A stretch of DNA of 7,060 nt from Prevotella sp. UBA3837 (GCA_002392835.1 DGHX01000178.1:1-7060), one strand, 5' to 3'; counted from the stretch's first letter, positions 1 through 6,960 are shown. The notes: generated by a model not told the origin, from the sequence alone. Program-made: numbers and translations.

Positions 1-104
1 TCTTTCCGAAACAAAGATGGCTTTCCTGGGTTCTTGTACGGCGTATTTTCGGGCTGTTCTCTGCTTTTTTGTCCTTTTCCTCTCTTAATCTGCCAAAAAA
101 ACCG
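1..104. other. upstream intergenic region
   Basis: This is AT-richer than the genes, with a pyrimidine-rich stretch at about 61-90. I see no supported gene, RNA or terminator in it. It may hold the end of the previous intergenic region and the upstream part of the promoter for the gene at 177. A TTTG at 68-71 is too far from the -7 box to be its -33 partner. Confidence 0.5.
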
Positions 105-113
105 TAACTTTGC
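105..113 (+). promoter_or_regulatory. Bacteroidetes-type promoter -7 box
   Basis: TAACTTTGC fits the TAnnTTTG consensus recognised by the Bacteroidetes primary sigma factor. It lies 64 bases before the ATG at 177, so transcription should start near 115-120 and leave a leader of about 60 bases. No good TTG-type -33 element stands at the usual distance. That is common in this phylum but weakens the call. It would drive the whole three-gene cluster. Confidence 0.6.
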
Positions 114-114
114 A

Positions 115-129
115 CACAAAGACTTTGTG
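115..129. repeat. perfect 15-bp palindrome at predicted transcription start
   Basis: CACAAAG and CTTTGTG are exact reverse complements around a single central A. The palindrome starts two bases after the -7 box and covers the expected transcription start. That is a position where a dimeric repressor could bind, or where a small 5' hairpin could form in the mRNA. The symmetry is seen directly; the regulatory role is inferred. Confidence 0.4.
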
Positions 130-142
130 GCACTTGTGGCAC
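125..142 (+). repeat. tandem 9-bp direct repeat in the leader
   Basis: TTGTGGCAC occurs twice head to tail (125-133 and 134-142) without mismatch. The first copy overlaps the palindrome at 115-129. It lies in the presumed untranslated leader of the gene at 177. Its function is unknown, and it could be a binding site or a slippage product. Confidence 0.45.
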
Positions 143-176
143 AGAGGGATGGAACCGTAGAATAAAAGCAAAAGAC

Positions 177-2258
177 ATGAAGAAGATACTATTGGTGGCC
201 GTTCTGGTGGTGCAGTGCATCGCCGTGGCGGCTTCCGACAATGACGACCGGGAGGTGAAGCAGCAGTGCCTCAATGCACTTGTGCAGTTCATGCAGTATG
301 CCCGCAGCATCTATACCGACTGCGGTGTGAATGCGCGTGGCGACAGCATCGGCTATTTCAAGGCGAAAGACGCCGGGCGCAGCACTGAGGACGGCGTGCG
401 CACCAATGCCGACCTGGCCATGGTGGCGGCTTTCGTGTATGAAACGGCTCGCAAGGAAGACATCGAACTGCCTGCCAGCCTCAGCTATCCGCAGCTCAGG
501 CGCATGGCCATCCGCTCGTTTCGCTACGCCCTTTCCACCCATCGGTCCAACCAGCTTTTCGCCTGTACCGACCAGAAATACTGGGGCAGCGACACCGAAC
601 ATCACCAATGGGAGAGTTCGCTGTGGGCGATGAGTGTGGCCCTGGCTGGCGAGTTCATCGACCAGGGATGGGGACTGACCAGCTACGAACGCAACCAATT
701 GGAGCGGCTGTTGTCGGCCGAAGCTGACTTCGAACTGACGCGACCGGTGCCGACAGGCTACGAGGGCGACACGAAAGCCGAGGAAAACGGATGGGAAGGC
801 AACGTGCTTGCCTCCGCCATAGCCTTCTGCCCTCAGCATCCCAATGTCGATAAGTGGCGTGAGGCACTTTGGCGATATGGTTTCAACTGCTATACCATTG
901 CCGCTGACGCAAAAGACACCACGCTGGTGGCCGGACGCCAGGCACGCGAGTGGTTTGTGGGGCAGAACCTCTATGACGACTTCACGCTGCAGAACCATAA
1001 ATACTTCCACACCGGCTACCAGAACGCCGTGATGCAGGAGCACGCAGAGAGCCTTGTCGTGCTGGCCCTTGGAGAGGACCTGCCGGCATCTACTGCACAG
1101 CAGGCCCGCGAAGTGCTGACATGGCACTGGCGCGAGGTGTGGCAGCGCGTGCTGGCGCAGCTGGCCCTGTGCGACGGAGAGCTGGCCATGCCCAACGGCA
1201 ATGACTGGAGCATGTACCTTTTCGACCAGCTGCCCGCCTACACGGCGATGGCCACCATCTGCCGCAATGCCGATGCGCTGATGCTGGAGAGCCGCTGTCT
1301 GCAGTCGCTGCTGCAGCGCCAGCGCACCACTGCCGACGGAAGTTTCATGCTGAACCCCGACATTGGTCCGCGACGTATGGGCGTAACCGCTCACCGCGTG
1401 CTGATGACCTACCTGATGCACGACCTGTTTCCCACCGACGGACTGAAGGCCTCGACGTGGACATCGTTCCAGGAGCGACACGCGGCAGCGCGCATCCTGC
1501 CCTGTCAGAACGTGGTGCGCGGCATGTCGAAAGACCGCTTCGCCTGTTTCTCATGGAGTGAAGGGCTGGCCAACGCTGCCGCCATCGTGGTGCCTAACAC
1601 CGTGGAGGCGAGCAAGATATTCATCCCTTATAAGAAAGGACACGGCGGCAGCATCATGGGCGTTCCGCAGCAGATGGCCGCGCGTCCCACATTGCTCACC
1701 GACAGCTCTGGCTGGGTGGCCTACGCCAAGGGCGATCGTCCCTACTGCATCTGGGCCACACCGGGCAACGCTGTCATCGCCATCCTCGACGATAAAGCCG
1801 AAGAAACTGGTATGGTGGCGCTGAGCATGGATGCGCTGACCAGCGAGAAACGAACCCTCCATCTGGCCAACGCGAAGAAGTTCGAGACCGATGGCAAGCA
1901 GCGCATGTCGTTTCATTCGCAGTGGGTCAACGTAGACAATGCCGTGGCCGTTGTGAGCACTGAGCAGACCAAGTTCTCGGTGGAGAAGCGCGAGCTCGTG
2001 AAGTCCGTCTGGACGTCGCGACTGGTGCCGCAGCACCATGTGTGCGTCTACTTCTCCAACGTCACCGCCGCCCAGACCGCCACATTGGCGCGCGTGACGC
2101 AGCAGTGGGAGAAAAACGGATGGCTGATGGTGCAGACCATGGACCCCGACCACAAATCCTATCTGCTGGCCTTCAACACCGGCACGGCGAAGAAACGCTT
2201 CAAACTGCCGCGCAAGCTGAAGAAAATGAAGACACTAACTGTAAAGATAATCGAATAG
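177..2258 (+). CDS. secreted (alpha/alpha)-barrel protein, polysaccharide lyase/hydrolase-like
   Basis: This encodes a 693-residue exported protein, probably periplasmic. Residues 1-20 form a Sec signal peptide: MKK, then a hydrophobic core, then an AVAAS-type cleavage region. Cys14 follows V-V-Q, which is a poor lipobox, so type I cleavage is more likely than lipidation. Residues 25-420 look mostly helical, like the toroid of polysaccharide lyases and heparinase-type enzymes. They carry the striking conserved-looking stretches ENGWEGNVLA (203-212), NHKYFHTGYQ (273-282) and MPNGNDW (338-344). The Asn, His and Tyr in the second could be catalytic. Residues 440-690 look beta-rich, like the C-terminal sandwich of such enzymes. 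I cannot assign a CAZy family, reaction or substrate. The ATG at 177 is chosen because it gives an intact signal peptide behind an A-rich leader. The stop is one base before the next start, so translation of the two genes may be coupled. Confidence 0.85.
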   Translation: MKKILLVAVLVVQCIAVAASDNDDREVKQQCLNALVQFMQYARSIYTDCGVNARGDSIGYFKAKDAGRSTEDGVRTNADLAMVAAFVYETARKEDIELPASLSYPQLRRMAIRSFRYALSTHRSNQLFACTDQKYWGSDTEHHQWESSLWAMSVALAGEFIDQGWGLTSYERNQLERLLSAEADFELTRPVPTGYEGDTKAEENGWEGNVLASAIAFCPQHPNVDKWREALWRYGFNCYTIAADAKDTTLVAGRQAREWFVGQNLYDDFTLQNHKYFHTGYQNAVMQEHAESLVVLALGEDLPASTAQQAREVLTWHWREVWQRVLAQLALCDGELAMPNGNDWSMYLFDQLPAYTAMATICRNADALMLESRCLQSLLQRQRTTADGSFMLNPDIGPRRMGVTAHRVLMTYLMHDLFPTDGLKASTWTSFQERHAAARILPCQNVVRGMSKDRFACFSWSEGLANAAAIVVPNTVEASKIFIPYKKGHGGSIMGVPQQMAARPTLLTDSSGWVAYAKGDRPYCIWATPGNAVIAILDDKAEETGMVALSMDALTSEKRTLHLANAKKFETDGKQRMSFHSQWVNVDNAVAVVSTEQTKFSVEKRELVKSVWTSRLVPQHHVCVYFSNVTAAQTATLARVTQQWEKNGWLMVQTMDPDHKSYLLAFNTGTAKKRFKLPRKLKKMKTLTVKIIE

Positions 2259-2259
2259 A

Positions 2260-3252
2260 ATGGAAACAAACAGCTACATCAAACAATACCCCGACCTGAT
2301 GGCCGGTAAGAAAATCATGTATGTGCACGGCTTTGCCAGTTCGGCACAGTCGGGCACGGTGAAACGTCTGCGCACCATGTTCCCGCAGACCACCATCATA
2401 GCCGAGGACATACCCGTGCATCCCGCCGAGGGCTTCGCCATGCTAAAGGCAATGGCCGAGCGCGAGAAACCCGACCTCATCATAGGCACGTCGATGGGTG
2501 GCATGTATGCCGAAATGCTCTATGGCTTCGACCGCATCCTCATCAATCCCGCCTTCCGTATAGCCGACACCATGGGTGCCCACGGCATGACCGGCAAGCA
2601 GGTGTTTCAGAACCCGCGCAAGGACGGCGTGCAGGAGTTCCTCGTCACGAAGTCGATGGTGAAGGAATACCACGACATGCAGGAAAAATGCTTCTCGCAG
2701 GCGAAAGACCCGAAGCGCGTGTGGGGCCTCTTTGGCGACGAAGACCCGCTGGTGCACACCATGCCGGTGTTCATGGAGCACTACACACAGGGCATCTGGT
2801 TCCACGGCGAGCATCGCACCAACGACCATGTGTTCATGAACAGCGTGGTGCCCGTCATCCGATGGATCGACGACAAGCAGGAATGTCGCGTGCGCCCTGT
2901 GGTGTTCATCACCATCGATGCCCTTCGCAACCCGCAGCGTCAGCAGCGTCCCAGTGCCATGAAGGCCTTCCGCATGCTGCTGGAAAGCTATAATGTGTAC
3001 ATCGTGGCACCGTCGCCCAACTACGATGCCGACTACGTGAAGGATGTGCAGCAGTGGACCGCCGACATCGTGAATGTGCCGGCCTATGGCCACCTCGTGT
3101 TCACCAACCAGGCCGAGCTCCTGCTGGGCGACTACCTCGTCAGCACCAACAGCTGTGAGCATTTCATGGGCGCTACCATCCGTCTGGGCTCAGAAACGTT
3201 CAAGACCTGGGACGACATCATCGTCTATTTCTCACGTCTCGGCGGCCAGTAA
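2260..3252 (+). CDS. YqiA-like alpha/beta hydrolase fused to degenerate HAD-like domain
   Basis: This encodes a 330-residue cytoplasmic protein without a signal peptide. Residues 17-205 resemble YqiA/UPF0227-type esterases. They show YVHGFASS (21-28, oxyanion-hole loop), the nucleophile elbow GTSMGG with Ser78, GDEDPLV with probable acid Asp162, and probable catalytic His185 (GEHR) or His190. Residues 210-330 resemble the bacterial NT5C-type 5'-nucleotidase branch of the HAD superfamily, including the closing LGSETFKTWDDII pattern. The HAD residues are not conserved. The DxD position reads T218-I-D220, motif II reads VAPSP, no motif III Lys is evident, and the GDYLIDDR-type motif reads GDYLVSTN (290-297). 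The hydrolase half should be active, probably on an ester; its substrate is unknown. The HAD half looks non-catalytic and may bind a ligand or partner. The start lies one base after the upstream stop. Confidence 0.88.
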   Translation: METNSYIKQYPDLMAGKKIMYVHGFASSAQSGTVKRLRTMFPQTTIIAEDIPVHPAEGFAMLKAMAEREKPDLIIGTSMGGMYAEMLYGFDRILINPAFRIADTMGAHGMTGKQVFQNPRKDGVQEFLVTKSMVKEYHDMQEKCFSQAKDPKRVWGLFGDEDPLVHTMPVFMEHYTQGIWFHGEHRTNDHVFMNSVVPVIRWIDDKQECRVRPVVFITIDALRNPQRQQRPSAMKAFRMLLESYNVYIVAPSPNYDADYVKDVQQWTADIVNVPAYGHLVFTNQAELLLGDYLVSTNSCEHFMGATIRLGSETFKTWDDIIVYFSRLGGQ

Positions 3253-3279
3253 CGGCCAACCATTCATCGCTTTCCGTCC

Positions 3280-6200
3280 ATGCCCTCCAGCACTTTCCAT
3301 CTCACTGCCGACGAGCTGTTTGAGTCCGTGCGCGCCCTTGCCGACGCCCTGCCTGCCGACAGGCAGCAGCTGGCACCGGCGCGCCTGAACCGTCAGCTGC
3401 ACGAACTGCTCGTGCAGACCTGTCATGAAGGCACGCGCACCTCGGGACAGGCGTTTGGCAACCTCTTCTCGCAGGTGGACTACCTCTGCCGTCGCTGCCA
3501 TATCGCCGTGCCCGACCGTATGGCCATCCAGACCATGCGCCGCCACTCCAACCGCAGCCAACAGCTCAGCGCCGAGGACCTGCGCTACGACCTTCGCGCC
3601 ATGGCGCTGCTCATCGCCGCCGTCTATGGTGTGGCCGTGCCCCAGCGCGTCGTCAGCGTCATCCCCCCCACCAACCGCCCTCACAGCCGTGCGGAGGCCA
3701 TCGACTACCGCTACATCCGCTGCATGGTGCACTCGTGGGACGAGAATACCATCACCGCACAGACAGAACAGAGCGGCGCCGACAACATCGTCATCGACTA
3801 TTCTGCCGAACATCTGCGCTACCTGAAGGACATCCTCCGCGAGGGCATTCAGCTCAATCTGATAGACTGCACGGCAGGCATGAAGCCCGCACTCGTCATT
3901 GTGGAGCCCGACTACCTGATAGACATCAGCTCCATAGCCGCCTGCTTCGAGCCCTTCGGCCACCATCCCCTCAGCTACCTCATGAAGCGCATGTCGCCAT
4001 CGGCCACCAGTCAGCCCATCTTGCTGGGTAACCTGGCTGGGCAGATTCTCGACGACACCATCAACAACCAGCCCAACCTGAACGCCTCCATCCGGAAGAA
4101 CTTCCGCCAGAAAGCCCTCGACTTCAGCGCTTGTCCCGGTTTCTCGCCCTCAGAATTCCTGCGCGATGCCGACAATCAGGCCCACAACATCCGTCAGGCC
4201 GTCGACGTGCTTTTCGATGCAAACAGCAGGGACAGTCGCACCACCCGTCCGTCGCCCAGCCGCGACAAGGCCATTCTTGAACCGTCGTTCGTGTGTGAGC
4301 ACCTCGGCATACAAGGGCGCGTGGACCTCATGACCACCGACCTCAGCCTGCTGGTGGAGCAGAAGTCGGGCAAGAACTTCCGCATAGAGCGCCATCAGCC
4401 TGGTGCCCACGGCAGTCTGATGCTCGAAAACCACTACGTACAGCTGTTGCTCTACTACGGCGTACTCCGCCAGAACTTCAGCCTGAGCTTTGATGCCGTG
4501 GACATGCGTCTGCTCTATTCGCGTTTTCCAGCCAAAGACGGACTTGTGGTGGTCAACTACCTGCAGCAGCTGTTTCGTGAGGCCATCCAGCTGAGAAACC
4601 TCATCGTGGCGTGGGAACTTCACATAGCCCGCTACGGATTTGAGAGTGTGCTGCCGCTGTTGAAGCCCGACACGTTCGTCACGGACCCGTCGGGCAAGGC
4701 ATTCTTTGACCGCTGGAAACGTCAGGAAGTGCAGCAGTTCTGCTCGGTGCTGCAACAGCTGTCGCCCCTCGAGCACGACTACTTCTGCCAGATGGTCACC
4801 TTCGTCTTCCGCGAACAGCGGGTGGGCCGGCTCGGTTCGCAAGAGGGTGTCACCTCGGCGGCCAACGACCTTTGGAACATGCCGCTGGACGAAAAACTCG
4901 AGACGGGCAACATCCTGATGGACCTCACTATCAGCGACATGCAGAAGAGTGCTGCCGACGGCGGCTACGACCTCATCACGCTGACCTCGGCAGCAAGCAG
5001 TGCCGACGGCGACGCCTTGCGCTCGCTGCCCAACTTCCGCAGCGGCGACCCCATCTACCTCTATCATTATGACGAGGGCCATGAGCCCGACCTGCGGCGC
5101 TCCATCCTGCTGAAAGGCGCGCTGGTGTCGATGCAGGGCGACAGCGTCGTGGTGGGGCTCAACGACGGCCAGCAGAACCCACGCATCTTTGCCCCCGGCA
5201 GCTATGCCATCGAGCATGCCCCCACCGACACCTCGGGCTCGTCGCTGCGCGCGCTCTATCAGTTTGCCTGTGCCCCCAAGGCCATGCGCGACCTGCTCCT
5301 GGCGCAGCGCCCACCCACATCGACGGCATCCACCACCACCCAACTCCCGTCACCCACCACCCACTCTTTGTCACCCATCACCCAGCGTGCCCTCTGCGCC
5401 AACGACTACTTCTTGTTGGTAGGTCCGCCGGGAACGGGCAAGACATCGATGGCGCTGCGAGAGCTGGTGATAGCCCATTTGAACGCATATCACCAACCCA
5501 CCACCACCCATCACCCGTCATCCACCACCCAGAATCCCATCCTGCTCACGGCCTACACCAACCGCGCCGTCGACGAGATATGCGCCATGCTTCAGGATGC
5601 GCAGCTCGGTTTTGTGCGGCTGGGCAGCATGTTCCGCTGCGACCCACGTTTCCACAAGAACCTCGTGGAGAACTACGTGGGCGAGAACCCGCGCCTCGAC
5701 ATGCTCAGACAGATGCTGCAGTCGGCGCGCATCGTGGTGGCCACCACATCTACGCTGCAAGGCAACCCGCAGATATTCAGCCTGAAGCGGTTCAGCGTGG
5801 CCATCGTTGACGAGGCAAGTCAGATTCTGGAGCCCGACATCCTGGGCATTCTCACCCGTGTACCCAAGTTCATCCTCATTGGCGACCACAAGCAGCTGCC
5901 CGCCGTGGTTCAGCAGAGCGACGACGACAGTCGCGTGGACCTTCCTTCGCTGCAAGCCATCCAGCTCAGCAACTGTCGCAACTCGCTCTTCGAGCGCCTG
6001 CTGCGCATAGAAAGGGCCGCAGGGCGCACTGAGTTCATCGGCGTGCTGAACCGACAGGGACGCATGCACCCCGACATTGCCGCGTTTCCGAGCCACACCT
6101 TCTATGCCCGCGAGCACCTCGTGCCCGTTCCTCTGCCTCATCAGACAGAGCCGACCACCACTCCCCGCATGGTTTTCATTCCCGCCAATGACCACCTTTC

Positions 6201-6696
6201 CCCATCATCCACCACACACTCGCCAGCCACAACCACCCGTTCCAACCAGGCTGAGGCCTCTATTGTGGCCGAGCAGCTGTGGCAGGTCTATCAGGAGACT
6301 GGCGAACAGTTCTCGCCGCAGAAGACAGTAGGCGTCATCGTGCCTTACCGCAACCAGATAGCACTCATACGACAAGAGACGGAGAAACTGCTCACCAGCC
6401 TCGGCCAGGCCATCGACCACCACCCGCTGCTCGACGTGTCGGTAGACACCGTGGAGCGCTACCAGGGCTCGCAGCGCGACGTCATCATCTACTCGTTCAC
6501 GGTCAGCCAGCCCTTCCAGCTGGAGTTTCTCACCGCTTCCACGTTCACCGACGACGACGGCACACTCGTAGACCGCAAGCTGAACGTGGCGCTGACACGC
6601 GCCCGCCGCAAGCTCATCCTCACCGGCAACCCGCAGCTGCTGCGCCGTGTGCCCCTTTTCCGCCAGCTGCTCGACCACATAGCCGCCCAAACGTGA
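3280..6696 (+). CDS. Dna2-like PD-(D/E)XK nuclease-superfamily 1 helicase
   Basis: This encodes a 1138-residue cytoplasmic DNA-processing enzyme arranged like Dna2. Residues 1-270 form an unassigned N-terminal region. At 330-395 lies a RecB/Cas4-type nuclease core: Glu334, GRVD (Asp349), EQKSGK (Glu360, Lys362) and QLLLYY (Gln388, Tyr392). Residues about 585-665 look like a beta-barrel stalk. The helicase motifs are all present: GPPGTGKT (715-722), LTAYTNRAVDE (756-766), VDEAS (843-847), GDHKQLP (868-874), RQGRMHPD (925-932), VERYQGSQRD (1058-1067) and NVALTRARRK (1102-1111). The set matches the DNA2/NAM7/Upf1 group, usually 5'-3' translocases. A role in DNA repair, replication or defence is inferred. 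I see no Dna2-type four-Cys iron-sulfur set: C285, C488 and C503 are scattered. Ser/Pro/Thr/His-rich inserts interrupt the helicase at about 684-702, 737-751 and 971-987. The gene starts 27 bases after the upstream stop, in the same frame, with no Shine-Dalgarno sequence. Confidence 0.93.
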   Translation: MPSSTFHLTADELFESVRALADALPADRQQLAPARLNRQLHELLVQTCHEGTRTSGQAFGNLFSQVDYLCRRCHIAVPDRMAIQTMRRHSNRSQQLSAEDLRYDLRAMALLIAAVYGVAVPQRVVSVIPPTNRPHSRAEAIDYRYIRCMVHSWDENTITAQTEQSGADNIVIDYSAEHLRYLKDILREGIQLNLIDCTAGMKPALVIVEPDYLIDISSIAACFEPFGHHPLSYLMKRMSPSATSQPILLGNLAGQILDDTINNQPNLNASIRKNFRQKALDFSACPGFSPSEFLRDADNQAHNIRQAVDVLFDANSRDSRTTRPSPSRDKAILEPSFVCEHLGIQGRVDLMTTDLSLLVEQKSGKNFRIERHQPGAHGSLMLENHYVQLLLYYGVLRQNFSLSFDAVDMRLLYSRFPAKDGLVVVNYLQQLFREAIQLRNLIVAWELHIARYGFESVLPLLKPDTFVTDPSGKAFFDRWKRQEVQQFCSVLQQLSPLEHDYFCQMVTFVFREQRVGRLGSQEGVTSAANDLWNMPLDEKLETGNILMDLTISDMQKSAADGGYDLITLTSAASSADGDALRSLPNFRSGDPIYLYHYDEGHEPDLRRSILLKGALVSMQGDSVVVGLNDGQQNPRIFAPGSYAIEHAPTDTSGSSLRALYQFACAPKAMRDLLLAQRPPTSTASTTTQLPSPTTHSLSPITQRALCANDYFLLVGPPGTGKTSMALRELVIAHLNAYHQPTTTHHPSSTTQNPILLTAYTNRAVDEICAMLQDAQLGFVRLGSMFRCDPRFHKNLVENYVGENPRLDMLRQMLQSARIVVATTSTLQGNPQIFSLKRFSVAIVDEASQILEPDILGILTRVPKFILIGDHKQLPAVVQQSDDDSRVDLPSLQAIQLSNCRNSLFERLLRIERAAGRTEFIGVLNRQGRMHPDIAAFPSHTFYAREHLVPVPLPHQTEPTTTPRMVFIPANDHLSPSSTTHSPATTTRSNQAEASIVAEQLWQVYQETGEQFSPQKTVGVIVPYRNQIALIRQETEKLLTSLGQAIDHHPLLDVSVDTVERYQGSQRDVIIYSFTVSQPFQLEFLTASTFTDDDGTLVDRKLNVALTRARRKLILTGNPQLLRRVPLFRQLLDHIAAQT
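5329..5384 (+). repeat. heptamer array 1 inside the helicase gene
   Basis: Eight consecutive 7-base units follow the degenerate pattern (T/C)CACCCA. Four units match it exactly (TCACCCA at 5350, 5371 and 5378; CCACCCA at 5336), CCACCCA recurs at 5357, and the rest are diverged. It encodes the low-complexity stretch TTTQLPSPTTHSLSPITQ just before the Walker A motif. The protein shows a matching seven-residue period. CCC runs recur every seven bases at 5339-5362. Confidence 0.75.
5490..5531 (+). repeat. heptamer array 2 inside the helicase gene
   Basis: Six 7-base units run in phase: TCACCAA, CCCACCA, CCACCCA, TCACCCG, TCATCCA, CCACCCA. They encode HQPTTTHHPSSTTQ between the helix after Walker A and the motif Ia strand, where related helicases usually have a short surface loop. 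It has the same unit and strand orientation as the array at 5329. Confidence 0.7.
6191..6239 (+). repeat. diverged heptamer array 3 inside the helicase gene
   Basis: Seven units in 7-base phase can be read: ACCACCT, TTCCCCA, TCATCCA, CCACACA, CTCGCCA, GCCACAA, CCACCCG. They encode part of HLSPSSTTHSPATTTRS, between helicase motifs IV and V in the second RecA-like domain. It is more worn than the other two arrays but recognisably the same unit. A short related stretch, ACCACCA CTCCCCG, stands at 6154-6167. Confidence 0.55.
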
Positions 6697-6898
6697 GGAA
6701 AAAGCGCGAATACATTTTTTAAGAAAAAAAAGACATCGGTTAAGCAAAACGCCCTAAACGGTCTACCCCTTTTTAACACTGACGTTTGAAAATTTCCAAG
6801 CAAGGAGTCTGAAGGAGCCAAATAAGCGATTCTCGCGGGCTTGCTTCCAAGGTTCTGATTATCAGTTGTTTGGATTGTTTTTGATGGTTTTTCGACCG
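6697..6898. other. AT-rich intergenic region after the nuclease-helicase gene
   Basis: I see no supported gene here. T6 and A8 tracts flank AAG at 6715-6731, but there is no GC-rich hairpin before them, so I do not call a terminator. Small symmetries are GCGA-TTC-TCGC at about 6826-6836 and the 11-bp palindrome CTGAT-T-ATCAG at 6855-6865. No TAnnTTTG promoter box was found on either strand. Confidence 0.5.
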
Positions 6899-6939
6899 AA
6901 AAACCGCCACTTTCAGCCCCGTTTTTTTCCGTTTTTTCC

Positions 6940-6960
6940 ATCAAAAGTGCCACTTTTGAT
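6940..6960. repeat. perfect 21-bp palindrome
   Basis: ATCAAAAGTG and CACTTTTGAT are exact 10-base reverse complements around one C. It coincides with the second unit of the surrounding repeat array, so that unit alone has full dyad symmetry. This makes it a candidate operator for a dimeric regulator; no terminator-like U tract follows. Confidence 0.5.

Noticed and set aside
60..90. -33 promoter element
   Set aside because: TTTG at 68-71 is more than 30 bases from the -7 box, outside the usual spacing, and there is no TTG nearer.
210..225. Lipoprotein signal at Cys14 of the first protein
   Set aside because: The residues before the Cys are Val-Val-Gln. Gln at -1 does not fit a lipobox, while an AVAAS-type cleavage site follows.
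189..1481. 430-residue open frame on the - strand
   Set aside because: It is fully antisense to the gene at 177, and its His/Gly/Val-rich composition is typical of reverse frames of GC-rich coding DNA. The + strand product has a signal peptide and enzyme-like motifs.
2443..3162. 239-residue open frame on the - strand
   Set aside because: It is antisense to the hydrolase gene, has a His/Val-biased shadow composition and shows no family features.
4150..5343. 397-residue open frame on the - strand
   Set aside because: It is antisense to the nuclease-helicase gene, which has complete motifs. The reverse product shows no recognisable domain.
6703..6732. Intrinsic terminator after the last gene
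   Set aside because: There are T and A tracts but no GC-rich stem before them. The only pairing is a weak A-T hairpin.
6489..6953. 154-residue open frame on the - strand reaching into the downstream intergenic region
   Set aside because: Its second half is antisense to conserved helicase motifs V and VI. There is no promoter box on that strand, its start falls in the repeat array, and no domain is recognisable.
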